From Solanum dulcamara (taxonomy: Eukaryota > Streptophyta > Magnoliopsida > Solanales > Solanaceae): a DNA stretch of 64,000 bases. The stretch spans positions 11,359,501 through 11,423,500 of the forward strand of contig NC_077247.1 of NCBI RefSeq assembly GCF_947179165.1, read 5' to 3'. Shown here one piece after another: positions 11,095-22,199 of the stretch; position 1 is the first letter of the stretch; each line of letters starts with the position of its first letter. The notes under the pieces are model-generated. The model ran no database searches. It had not been told where the DNA came from and saw only the letters and a program-made list of their open reading frames with translations. The position numbers were made by a program, and so were the translations under genes.

Positions 11095-12428
11095 GCAAGT
11101 CTTGTACTTTATTTCAAAATCTTTTAAAAATATATGAGGTATTGTTGGATATTTTAAAAATTGTTTCGAGTCAAATTAAGTTCATCTATATGTGGATCCC
11201 ATTAGTACATATTAAGCTCATTTATATGTGGATCCATTAGCACATATGTCATCAACTCAATGATCAAGTGTTTTTTTGTCCCAAAGTAACACTTTCATTA
11301 TTTTTATAATATTTATTTTTTATTATTTATTGCATCATCATCTCTATATCAATGACTAAATATGTCTTCATCATGATATGAACCATTAGAGAACAATCAC
11401 CAATAAAAAAAACTCTTCTTTCCAATTTATTTTGCTCATTTTATGATATTTATATTTTGTTAATAATCCTCGAATTAATTAGAGAAAATTTCTTTAATCT
11501 TGAAAATATATTTCACACAGGTGAAATGGTTTCCTTAGGTAGTTTCCAACATGATTCAAATATTATTTATATATTACTTAAAATATTATTATAATAATAT
11601 TTATATTCAGTATTATTATTTTCATAATTATATTATATTAGTATATTTTACCCTTATTTACCATCAACAAGTATTTCTTTTTCAACCTTACGAAAGAGAT
11701 TATTTTTAGCAAAAATATATGAAGCAATTGATTTGAGCCACATGGTAGAAAGACAATATAGGATGGAAGATATTTTTTAGCTAGAAAATAGGAAGGCATC
11801 AACTTAGGGTTCATTTGAAATTTATTATATTGGGACAATTATGGAATAATTGATTGGAGTGTTTGGAAGGACATTTTAGGATTTAGATGTGTTCGGATTT
11901 AGGCCATAAGATATACTATATGATTTATTTGGCTATTAGTGGTCAACGTTTTAATAGGTCGTTTTGGATTCACAGAAGTAGGACATTGGTAAAACTTCTC
12001 GAGTCTTACTTGTCGGGCTTAGTTTTATAAGGTGTGTCCTAAGCATTCAATTGTACGTCCTAAACATGTATAAACTCAACAGTGGGGCTTGTCTAATAGT
12101 TCTTATATGAATTATGTGTTAAATTCCTTAGTTAACAATGTTGACCTTCATAATTCTTTATAAAAAAAATGATGCTTCATAATTATTTTATCTATAGTAA
12201 TAAGAAAATTGTGAGTAACTCAAATAACAAGCAGAGTATTTCATATATACTATTTGAGAATTCTTCATGACGGTAAATATCACTTATCATTTTTTAAAAA
12301 AAATAGTTTACATCTTCACTTCTCATTGATCTCATGTTTTTGTTTAATATCCCAAAATTATCGTGTTTTACTATTTCTCTATTTGAAAGTAATTTTATTT
12401 TTATTCATAAAGAAATGATGTGTTAATT
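11095..12428. other. AT-rich intergenic stretch, no gene seen
   Basis: The chromovirus sequence stops at about 11094 and unrelated AT-rich DNA follows. A short near-repeat occurs at 11186-11240 (catctatatgtggatccc, then catttatatgtggatcc). No coding domain, RNA gene or LTR edge is recognisable. The small open stretch at 11638-11838 has no family resemblance and low-complexity composition. Confidence 0.5.
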
Positions 12429-12636
12429 CACTACAACAAAGTAAACATTTAGTGGCAATTTTTTATTTATTTTAGTGGTAGTATTTACTGCTACAAAAAT
12501 ATTTAGCAATAGTCATTACTTCTAGAGTTAGAGTTGTTAAAGCCTCTAGCAACATTTACATAGAGTGATTGTTATAAATATTCATATTATATTATTGCCG
12601 CTAAATATAATAGAGTGACAATAATATTATTGCTGC

Positions 12637-12642
<6 letters not shown>
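12429..12642 (+). mobile_element. Possible CACTA transposon terminus
   Basis: The stretch begins CACTACAACAAA, the form of terminal inverted repeat used by plant CACTA (En/Spm) elements. Behind it are repeated subterminal words (tttagtggcaa, tttagtggtag, tttactgctac), as expected for transposase-binding repeats. No matching terminus is found and the (TA)n tract follows, so it is at best a truncated end. Confidence 0.4.

Positions 12643-12712
<70 letters not shown>
12643..12712. repeat. (TA)n microsatellite
   Basis: An uninterrupted TA dinucleotide run of about 70 bp (35 units), followed by taatggggggg. Such tracts are highly length-variable. Confidence 0.98.
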
Positions 12713-12713
<1 letters not shown>

Positions 12714-12714
<1 letters not shown>

Positions 12715-13968
12715 GGGGGGGTTTAAGAACTATTACAAAGATTCAATATTGAGTATAAAAAACAGGGAATCAACACAAATAAGGTCTACCAAAGTTGGAA
12801 AAAACTAGGGGTGTGTATATTACGATGGGGTTTTAACTCAATAGGCAAAGATTGATCACAACCAAATTGATTGATACATGGATAGCGTTTGGACTAGGTT
12901 ACATTTGATATTCTCTCAAACTATCAAACATATGTCCCTTGGATTCTCTCAAACTCCAAGACGCTTTCCAATAAAATACCAAACATTACTTGAGTAGATA
13001 GACTATCTCTAGCTCATGTCATTAAATTAAAATTATTTGGATTATCTCATCGCTGGCTCAAACAAATAGAATAAGTCTTCATGTCCTCACTATTGAGTCT
13101 TACCCAACTCCATTTTACTTTCTCAGTCCAAAATAGTGTTAGAGAGCCCAATCAATATTTGTAACCACTGATTATAGATGAAACCATCAAGACAAGAATA
13201 GATCCATACCAATTAATTTTAGAAATAATCAATCAATACCCATTGGAGTTTTACACTATATCTTACACACACACACCTAGCTAAGAATTTAGTTGCTCAT
13301 AATAGAATAAATAGAGAGAAATCCTTAAAGAAACTCTCCATTTAAAGCTAATTTCATAAAAAATCTCAAATACAAACTTGGAAAGATGCAAATTTGAGGT
13401 TTCTTCCTGTACAAGCAAAAAGTAGTTCTTACCTCTATTCTATAAGTATATTAATTCTCTATATCTATTTTATTCCCCCTTGGATTGAAGATAGAGGTAC
13501 ATAATCACATATATCTCAATTTAGTCCTTAGAACATCGAAAGGAAACATTTGACTCCTCAAGTATATTTTGGCCATTCAGCTTTCGCTTCCTGACTTGAC
13601 CTGAAGCTGCAAAACACAGATCCAAGGTTGTGTAGCGCCATTTGCTTCATTGCTTTATCCTTCAGTTCTCTTTGGATCATCTGCGTTGGGACTGGTAAAA
13701 TGTTGATCGAGCATTGTAATATGCTAATGAATCTTCGATACTGAGGAAGCGTTGATCCAGTCATGTTGACAAAATGCATGCTGGTTTCTACGTGACGCTG
13801 GTTCATTCGCTGGTGTGCTTTTGTGATTTCCAGCTTCAAATTTTCCAACTTTGACTTTTTCAGGAAATATATGCATACAAGAGAACTAGGGCCCCTTCAA
13901 TTAGCATCAAAATACATTAATAATTCATGAATTTAAGTCTAATGAGTTGGTAAAATAACAACTCATCA
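12714..13968 (-). mobile_element. LTR-like segment, minus strand
   Basis: The right edge is supported by a polypurine tract at 13971-13980 (AGTTTGGGGG on the minus strand) followed by TGATGAG, the usual order of PPT then LTR start. The left edge is uncertain, somewhere near the TA tract. The open stretch at 13558-13848 lies inside and resembles no gag or pol domain. Superfamily is not determined; the sequence style recalls Athila/Tat-type gypsy elements. Confidence 0.45.
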
Positions 13969-15170
13969 AACCCCCAAACTTGAACTATTGATTGTCCTCA
14001 AGCAAAGCACTCACTAAGTATAGAACATAAGCTCAGCCATTCCAAAAGTAGGATTTGCATAATCATATACTAGATTTAAAATATTAAAAATAGAGGACTC
14101 AAAACAAAAGACTCTATATACAAACACAACTCACAGTTGGTTCCACTACCATTCACTAGGCAAAGGTTTTCTTTCTTTTAAACAAAGCACTTTTGTAGCA
14201 TAAAACTGGGATCATGTTTCATTCAAGCACAATTTCAAAGAATCTCAAGTCAATGGAATCAACCTTAAAGGTTTGCCTAAATATTTCCACAAATTTATCC
14301 CATTCATACAACTCAATTGAAATCAAGACATCACCATTCACTGAAGGATGCAATGCCACTAACACAAGAGAGAATCTCACACATAATAAAGAATGTCAAT
14401 TCAAGGTATTATAGACCATGCCAAAAATGCTCACTCTCATAAAAAAAATTGAGTATGCACACATTGAACCATATGTTTTTACTGTAAGTAAATCACCACT
14501 AATATAGTTTGGCAGACTCAAAATCGCCAAGGACTTGCGGGTTCAACTCAGGCTTGGGCAAAAGGTATGACATCATTTGGTCAAGTCACTAAGATTTCTC
14601 CCTAACGATTTTACTTCTCAATTGAGTATTCCACTCATATTTTCAATTTATTTCTATGTTATTCCTCACGTTCTATGATGTTTTTCCATTTCAAACACCC
14701 AATCTTCTTTTCACTGAAGGCATGTGCACGCCTTGAGCTAGCACCCATATTTTTGTTTTCCTTTTCCACATTCATTCATCCATGAACTTATTTCAGCCCT
14801 TTTTACTTTGTAGATTGTGGTGCCCTATACTTTTAGTTCATTCATATTTTGTTTAATTGGTGCACAAAACCACTAAACTTAGGCTTTTGCCTATATTTCA
14901 ACTTATTCAAATTTTCTTTCCCAAACCTAGTCTTTTATACTACATTCAAATCATTAGCAACTAGGGAGAAATGAGGGTGCAAAAAACAAAGGATTAATAA
15001 GGGTCAAGGTATGCAATATGTTGACCAAAAAAATTTGTTTAGGCTCAATGGGATTGATTATGATTATATTATTGCAGGAAAAATTTGGGGTGGAGTGACT
15101 AGTCAAAAATGGCCTAGGTTCATCTTTCGAGCCAAGTCAAATTTATAATTTCTCCTTGAAATATATTTTG
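13969..15170 (-). mobile_element. Non-coding internal region next to the minus-strand LTR
   Basis: Just inside the PPT, the minus strand reads TTGCTTGAGGACAATCAATAG then TTCAAGTTTGGGGG, a phrase often seen between pol and the 3' LTR in plant gypsy elements. No pol domain is visible up to 15170. It is probably the spacer between pol and the LTR, with the coding part lost at the right junction. Confidence 0.4.
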
Positions 15171-15173
15171 GGG

Positions 15174-15530
15174 TGTCACGACCCAAACTACCTTCTAGGC
15201 GTGATATAGAAAATAGAAAGCCCAACACAAGCCACTTGACATAAGAATAACACTAAGATTACCAACATAATCAAATAAATTGAAAGCGAAAGATAAGTCT
15301 CAAATGATAATCTTATCATAGCATTGAAAATCTAAACAAAAGACCATAACGCGGAATCTAAGCCTGACATAATCCTCTACTAACATATGTGAATTGCTAG
15401 GACATGTCCCTAGCTACTCTAAAATTTGAAACTGAAAGAGAAGTACTGAAAATGAAAGATAACGTCATCTTCGAAACATGAGGACTCACAAACCCTCGTA
15501 CTAAACAAATCGGATCATTAGAAATATTGA
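15174..15530 (-). mobile_element. Gypsy LTR fragment starting TGTCACGACCC
   Basis: It starts TGTCACGACCCAAAC, the reverse of the common LTR 3' end GGGTCGTGACA. Text such as gcccaacacaagccacttgacataagaata and ctaggacatgtccctagct parallels the LTR starts at 871 and 24731. The sequence diverges near 15530, so it is truncated. Confidence 0.6.
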
Positions 15531-16441
15531 TTGAACTTTTTCATCTTTATTAAAAAATAGTAAAATAGACAAAACTATCATTTACTATTTTTCTCACATA
15601 ATTCTCATTTAATTATTATTTTAATATTTACAACATTGAAATTAATTAAATATATAACTATTAAATCTTTACGTATTTCTAAGATGTAAAAATTCATAAT
15701 ATTTAGTACTTTAAAATTGACCAATATTTTTATTTTTAAAAATCTTTTCTTATTTGAGACTCTATGTTTGTAAAGAGTAGATGAGTAAGTCGTCCCTGTC
15801 CGTCCAAATGTCTTAATTTTAGAGGCTTGTATACTTGGTCTATATAGTAGTATGTTTTGTTTGGACATATCATCATTACTACTTGGTTATTATTAGCATG
15901 GTGGCCTTGTTGAACCTTGTTTTTATTCCTTGCACCATTTGTTGTTGTAGCGATCATAATTGTATTGTCGGTCCGCATAGCGACTGATATGTTCTTTTTA
16001 TAGTATGTTGTGTTAGATAAGATTATCTAGCCTACATATCTCTATGAGTATGGCCTTAGCTTCCGTGATTGAGATGTTTTGCTGGTTTACGCCCAATAGT
16101 GTACTTGTCACTCTAGGTCCGCTCATAGTCATGTATCATATCGGGTGCTAGTCACGCCTCTTGAGGTTAAGACGTGATAGTAAAAGCCCTGCTTGATCAA
16201 GGAAGTCATAAGATAATAGAATTTTCCATCTGAACAAACGATGATGTCTACCACTCAAGATATTTAGGTTATCTAGTGATTTGTACGAGCATGGACAATT
16301 GTTTATATATATTTTAAGTCAATCTGATCAAGTATGACATTTATCACCATAAAGGAAACAATATCCACCATCACATCAAATATGGATGGAGGATTACGTT
16401 CAAGCCAATAAATATCTACAATCACACCAAATACCAATTAA
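15531..16441. other. Mixed repeat-derived sequence flanking the next element
   Basis: No gene is recognised. 16140-16176 (tcacgcctcttgaggttaagacgtgata) resembles the 3' end of the solo LTR at 40410-40444 and may be a plus-strand LTR end. 16340-16440 carries phrases (atatccaccatcacatcaaatat, ggattacgttcaa, atctacaatcacaccaaatacc) that recur in diverged form at 27010-27090 on the other side of the element, so this is its insertion environment. Confidence 0.45.
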
Positions 16442-17169
16442 TGCAATCTGGATTGCCTCAAAATTCAAAGGTTGCAAGGTTTGTTCATGAAGTTAGAGCT
16501 CTTGATCTTCTTTTCATAGCAAATAAGGGTTTACATGCCTTGAAGGTCACTTGGATGACCTTGTTGAACACAAAATAAAAGGCTTCCACATATGGATAAT
16601 AGCTTGGAGGGCTGAAGGAAGGGCAATGGAAGAAGCAGCCAAATTTAGTGAGCATGCATAAGTCGACGACTCGCCAAAATGACCCAATGATGGCGTCTTA
16701 TCTCACCAAAAGATTTAGAGAATAAGACTTCTAAGTTTTGACGCTCGATTGGCAAGGAAATGGGGATATCAGTGACTCATCAAACGACTCGACGATGTTG
16801 ACTTAGCTCATCGACCAGCATATTATGGGCCACTTTTGGGCCTTTTGTCATAAATACCTAAAAGTATTAATAGGTAGTTTAGAGTCTCATTTGAGTATAT
16901 TGTGTTGATTATTGATATTGTGAACCTCTTGAATGAGTGTTGAGATCTTGGTACAAGATTTGGTTGATTATTGTCTAAATATTGGGTGCTAGGTGAATTG
17001 ATTTCCTTTGAGATCATCGTAAGAGATAGGTGCTTCTTGCAGAATTAACATATTTGAGGTCTTAAGGTTTAATATACCTTTTGGTTTCTTTCTATTTCCT
17101 ATTTTTGTGTCTATCTATCTTCCTTGTCTTTAATTTCCACATTTGTTCGTAATTATAGTGAGAATTACA
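16442..17169 (+). mobile_element. 5' LTR of the protease-bearing element
   Basis: About 728 bp, starting TGCAATCTGG and ending agtgagaattaca. It matches the 3' LTR at 24009-26808 once the nested solo LTR is removed; shared blocks include ttatgggccacttttgggcctttt and gaatgagtgttga. It lacks about 28 bp (gatcgttcattgggagc...) present near 24031. It provides the empty site for the solo LTR at 24731. Confidence 0.8.
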
Positions 17170-17174
17170 TTATT

Positions 17175-17187
17175 TGGTATTAGAGTC
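17175..17187 (+). other. Primer binding site
   Basis: TGGTATTAGAGTC, similar to the initiator-Met tRNA complement with two changes, placed 5 nt after the LTR end. It supports the LTR boundary at 17169. Confidence 0.75.
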
Positions 17188-18367
17188 GAGCTTAGATTCA
17201 TCTTAATGATTCTAATCTTGGGTTGTGGTATTGAAAGAAAATAGAAAATAAAAAAATAGTCAAAATGTTTTTGAAAAAAAACCCCAAAAACACTTTTGTT
17301 GATTTTATGTCTTGTTTGAGTTTCCAACACTAGATTCTTGTTCTCTAGTGTGTCTTGAGTTTATATATGAGATTTCTCTTTGTTTGGATGTGCTTTGAGG
17401 ATTTCACCACTGTTGGAGGTGAAGAAACTGGAAATTAATCTTGTCTGTTTTATATTTAGGTGAAATTGGAAATTCTTTGGCGTTGATGTTTGATCTCTAT
17501 ATCCTTAGGAGTTCATATTTGAAATTTTGGTGAAAACAAAGTCGAAATTCATGGAGTTTGAAAATTGGGTGTTCTTTATGTTCATGACGTTCTTCATGAC
17601 TTGAAGAAAAGAGGAAATGGGTTTCAAAATTTGAAGAATTTGGCTTTGAATTAAAGGATATAGAGCTATGGGGATTGTTTCCCATATCAAGAGGAGCCTA
17701 GATCTCGAATTATATGTAATTCCGAGCTAAATTTAGAGAGTTGAGATTTTGGATATTCATCTTGTTCATAGTGTTCTTGGGGATATTCAAGTCTTTTAGG
17801 AGAATAATCATCAAAATAAGGTTTTTGATCAAAAGGAAGAGGAAAGGAAAGAGTACTTATGTTGGTTCAAAATGGAATTTACCAAAAATGGCAAGTAATA
17901 GGTCAAGGAATTACAATGGGACCACAACAAGTGAAAAATTGGAGGCTCCAGGTGTGCTGAAAAATTAATTGGGCTAGCTAAGTCGTGCTTACAAAACTGA
18001 TTCGTGACTCACCAAATTGAGTTGACCTCGCCGAATCAACCTTGAGTCTTTTATTAACTTGGCGAGCGTAGGGTGACTTTGGGGACTCACTAAACTAATT
18101 TGGCGAGCTACAAAGAGTATGTTGGCGAAGTAAAATTGGTTTTTGGCAGAAAAAAGTTTATGTTTGGCGATCAAAGTGTCATTATATGACTAATATCATG
18201 TTATAACTTCCTAGTTTCATTTTCTTGATTCCTACTCACTTCTTTGATTCTAAAAACAAATTTCCAACTAGTAAATGTCCTTACTTTGTTGTTGATTAGT
18301 CTTATGTTCGTTTTGTTTCTTCTTCTTTATTTGTGTGCATTATTTTAGGTTTTACTTCGTAGTTAAC
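17188..18367 (+). mobile_element. Untranslated leader of the protease-bearing element
   Basis: About 1.2 kb between PBS and the nested solo LTR, continuing at 20688-20917. Short open stretches here (for example 17741-17968) show no domain. At 17985-18170 the word tggcgag and its complement ctcgcc recur several times, as they also do in the LTRs at 16664-16815 and 24262-24418. Confidence 0.5.
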
Positions 18368-20682
18368 TTTGATGCCCCAAGCCTACACCCTGGATATGGC
18401 CGGCACTCAGAAACCATTGTTGGTCCCAAGTGAATCTTTGGCCTAGCTAACTCACTCAGCGGAAGACTCAACTCAATGAAAGAGTAACTCAAGTGGGCAT
18501 TTAAAACATTCTCATCAATCGTTAAATAATAAATGAAAAGATTTAATTAAAAGTATAACTCTAAATCATAACTCAATAATGAAGTCGTAGTTTAAACAGG
18601 CTCTAAAAGACTTGAATGACTCCACTCTACTCAGTTTATGAAGCCTCTACTAACTACTAAGAAGGTGTCGATACAAGCCCACGGCTACCTCAATGAACTA
18701 AGATAATAAAAGAAAAACTGATAAAGAAGGAGCTCCTCCGAATGCAAAGAGGTCTCACCAAAAGCTAGGGAACATAGATCCTAAACGATGCGCCTATTGA
18801 TGATCTCTAACACCTATATCTACATTATAAAATGATGAAGGTTGAATGATGTCTGTACATGAAATGTATAGTATGTAAAGTGGCTGAAAGAAAACTTACT
18901 CAAGATATTCAACTAAAATATCTCAACTCTGAAAATAGTTCAACCGAAAGAAAATCTACTCAAGATACTCAACTAAAATAACTCAACTCTGAAAATAGTT
19001 CAACTCAATATAGCATGTAATATAATAAAACAATGCTTTAAAAGGTATGAAATAGTGAATGCAACTCAATACATACAAAATTATAATACTTTACATCTTA
19101 GGGAGTTTTTCTAACTGACAACCATCACTTATGAGGTAGTGACGATACAATGAAGCGTTGCCATTTTCATAATCATCCATTACCTAGCCAGGATAAGGGA
19201 CATCACATCACTGGATCTCATAAAAATCCTCTTTTGGGGACTACAAGGAGTCGCCTAAATGAACAACATGATCCTATCTTATGCTGGCTACATAGTTTAT
19301 GGAGATTGAGTTATCTAAACTCTTGCCCAAGTCGGCTCTCCATAGTACTCTCAAAATACTTTATTATGCTAATATACATCAAGTTAGTGAAATACTGAAA
19401 ATACATCTCCTCTAGTCTCATTGGACCTTTACATCAATATACCTCAACTTTTGTTATCTCATCTCTTCTCTTAATATAGATAACATCTCATCTCAAAATT
19501 TCATTTTAAGACATACATCAACTTCTCAACTCATTCTCAAACTAGACATTTAAAATGTATTAATATTCATTCTTTAAAGCAAACATCAAGGGACTTCCTC
19601 AACTCAACTCTTTCTCAATTAACAATGACAATAATCATTCTTTTAACAACAACAATACATAAAATATTAATGCAAAACTCAACTAGGGTGCATATGAATG
19701 CAAACATGAATCCACAACCTCAAAATCAACTCATCAAGTATAATATAATATACGTACTAGAATTTGATAAGTAATTAAATAGATACATCATGAATTTACT
19801 TTATAAGAATTAAAACTCAAACTCATAGCTTAACTTGACTGTAGAAACATATAGGGCATGAGGAAGAACTTAGTCCAATGTTTAGATAGCCTTACATACC
19901 TAGAATGATGATTATGTAGTCAAATTTTCAAGACCTTGCTCTAAAACCTTGAACCCTAGCTCTTCTTCTCTCCAATTATTGCCCTCAAAAGTTCTAAGTG
20001 TTAATAAGATGGAAACCTCTTTGGGAATTGATTAGGGACTAACTTTAGTCCCAAAATGGGTTGGGTTAAGTTTGATAAAGGTGGGGAAAAGATCGGAATG
20101 ACCCTCATTAAAACTGACTAGGCAATCTACGGGCCCCTTCCCATGGACCGTAGGAACTTCTAAGGATCGTAGGGTCCTCCTCGTAGGAATTAGGTATAAT
20201 TTTGGACTTATTATAAACTAGGTAAGTGAGTCTACAACCAAGCTCCTACAGGTCATTGGCCCAAGAAAAGGTCATAGGGACAAGGCTCGTAGAGAGTTAG
20301 GCCACTTGCTTGAATTTTTGATGTTGGACCTACGGACCCCTTCCTATGGGTCATAAGACTATATAGGGACCGTCCTTCTAACTCATTGGTAGAGTCCTGC
20401 ACACATAAGAGATTCTAAGTCTCTGAGTCTCACCCACAAACCTCTCCTACAGTCTGTAGGAACTCTTACGGGGACATAGAAGCCACTCGTAAGGATGGTT
20501 AAAGATAATCAAATATTTTAAGTGTTGGGGTGTCCTAATAATGGCCACCTACGACCCGTAGACCCTCTTATAGACCGTAGGTGTCACTCATAGGCACTGG
20601 GCAGTCCATTCCTCTTATAATTTCTCAAGCTTCTTCTTATTTCTTGAACTTGATCTAGGCTAGAATAGCACTAGGTATTACA
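18368..20682 (-). mobile_element. Nested solo LTR, 2.3 kb
   Basis: It is bounded by the 5-bp target duplication TTAAC (18363-18367 and 20683-20687). The right end ctaggtattaca reverse-complements to TGTAATACCTAG then TGCTATTCTAGC..TAGATCAA, matching the start of the solo LTR at 36794 (TGTAACACCCCGTGCTATTC). The left end reads tttgatgcccc, a decayed TGTGATG. No PBS, PPT or coding region is present, so it is an LTR-LTR recombination remnant. At 20120-20600 it carries repeated cctacg..cgtagg palindromic words. Confidence 0.85.
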
Positions 20683-20917
20683 TTAACTTCTTGATTCATG
20701 TTTGTTTGCTTTAATCGAGTCATCCACTCTTTCTTGAAACAATAATCAGCTCCGACCAAGAGTAGTAAATTAAAACTTTGTGAACAACCGAGTATAAAAA
20801 ATCTTCAACCTTAACCTAGCCAATTTGAGAGGTAATCAAAGGTGTGTAAACATGAGTTACTATGAGGTTTCATTCTAATGTTGTTTTTTGTTTTGTGAGT
20901 GTCTTTTAAGAAGGACT

Positions 20918-21240
20918 ATGTCATTGGAAGATGAATCGCAAAATCCCCCGAAAAGGGTTACTTCAGAATCTATAATGAAGGCACTTATGGGCCTCACTCA
21001 AATGATTCCATGATTGATAGAATGGAAACTATGGAGGGCATGTTGACTCCCCAACTTCTACAATGGGTGAACTAAAAGGTTGTATGTCTACCATTAATGG
21101 TAGAGTGATAAACTTGGAGGGGAATCTAACTCCCTAAATTCTACTCTTTACCTCAATCTCAAAGATTTGTCTAATGGATAAGACCAAAACACTTCCCATG
21201 TTAGGCATGATGTGGAAACCGCAGAAGGAGAGGGTGAGCA
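20918..21240 (+). pseudogene. Truncated gag-like start
   Basis: From ATG 20918 the frame reads MSLEDESQNPPKR and then decays, with stops near 21020 and 21050. The text is weakly repetitive (Leu-Met-Gly-Leu-Thr-Gln stretches). Placement between the leader and the protease implies gag, but the conserved gag core is absent, so most of gag has been lost or is too diverged. No neighbouring frame rescues it. Confidence 0.45.
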
Positions 21241-21790
21241 ATTAGAGTGAGACTAGAACTTATCTTGCACATTGAGGCAAATCATGGGGGTTTCTAAAGA
21301 GGAACTTTATCAAAGTGCATACCTTTTTCATGCAAAGTTTATGACAATGGAGAAGTTATGTTCCTTGGTCATTGATGGATGAAGTAGTGCTAATATAGTG
21401 TCTTGCACATTTGTGGACCGAATGAAATTCCCTACACAAGGACACCCCAAGCCTTACAAGATCTAATGGCTCGATAAGAGTGGTGAAATTGAGGTGACCA
21501 AGCAAGCGATCATTAGTTTTAGCATGGGAAAGTACCAAGATGATGTGTGATGTGATGTTGTGCCCATGAAAGCATGTCATATATTTCTTGGTAGACCTTA
21601 GCAAGTTGATACGGATGTTTAATATATAAGGAGGTCCAATAAGTACTCATTTGTATTTAGAGGACAAAAGCATACTTTTGTGTCCTAAACACCCAATCAA
21701 GTGAGTAGGGACTATAAGATCATGAGGGAGCTCCGAGAAGTAGCTAAGAAAGAAGAAATTTAGAAGATAGAAAAAGAATTATATCTTATT
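21241..21790 (+). pseudogene. Retropepsin region of a plant gypsy element
   Basis: In frame from about 21330: HAKFMTMEKLCSLVIDG, a stop, SSANIVSCTFVDRMKFPT, then HPKPYKI, a stop, WLDKSGEIEVTKQAIISFSMG and CDVVPMKACHIFLGRP. The order (DGxS active site, HPxPYK.xWL, GRPW-like block) is the standard protease region of a Ty3/gypsy clade whose pol normally continues YDRRVxHDG into RT. Here some of that continues (about 21640-21700, KYSFVFRGQKHTF), then the pol reading is lost. Stops lie at conserved Gly and Gln/Trp positions. Domain identity is confident. Confidence 0.75.
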
Positions 21791-21922
21791 CAAGGGGAGG
21801 AAGACTTGGCTCAAAGAAAGTAATAGTGCAAGATTGATGAGCCAAGGAGTTTCTTGACAGATGTGGATAAGGAACACTTAATTGTGGGATTGTCGACACC
21901 AACCTCTTGATACCAACTAAGC

Positions 21923-22189
21923 ATGATACTAGCATTTTACCTAGTTTCATCCCCTTTTTTGCAGGATCATGAGCAAATACTTTTAAAGAAGGATCTAAAG
22001 AGAGTTCCTCATGAGCATAGGCATAAGGTCCTAATGGAGTTCTTATCTAAGTATTCCAACCTAGGAAGGAATGATGAATATTCGAGTCAAGGGAGGGTGG
22101 TGAACAAACTCCCATGGGTTGAAAGACGTTTGGTAAAAGAGGATGAAACATCTAACCCTATGAGTTTGTTGATGGAGTTACCTACCTAG
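21923..22189 (+). pseudogene. Short open stretch after the protease, function unknown
   Basis: 88 codons, charged (DHEQILLKKDLKRVPHEHRHKV), in the place where RT should begin. I see no RT motif such as LPPxRxxDHxI or FxKxDL. It may be a derived spacer or diverged pol. A following stretch to 22320 carries fragments without a domain. Confidence 0.3.
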
Positions 22190-22199
22190 GAAGCTCCTA

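Noticed and set aside
13558..13848. 96-codon open stretch on the minus strand
   Set aside because: It lies inside an LTR-like segment, resembles no gag or pol domain and shows no gene structure.
15605..15978. Two overlapping minus-strand open stretches
   Set aside because: Biased AT-rich composition, overlapping frames and no family resemblance.
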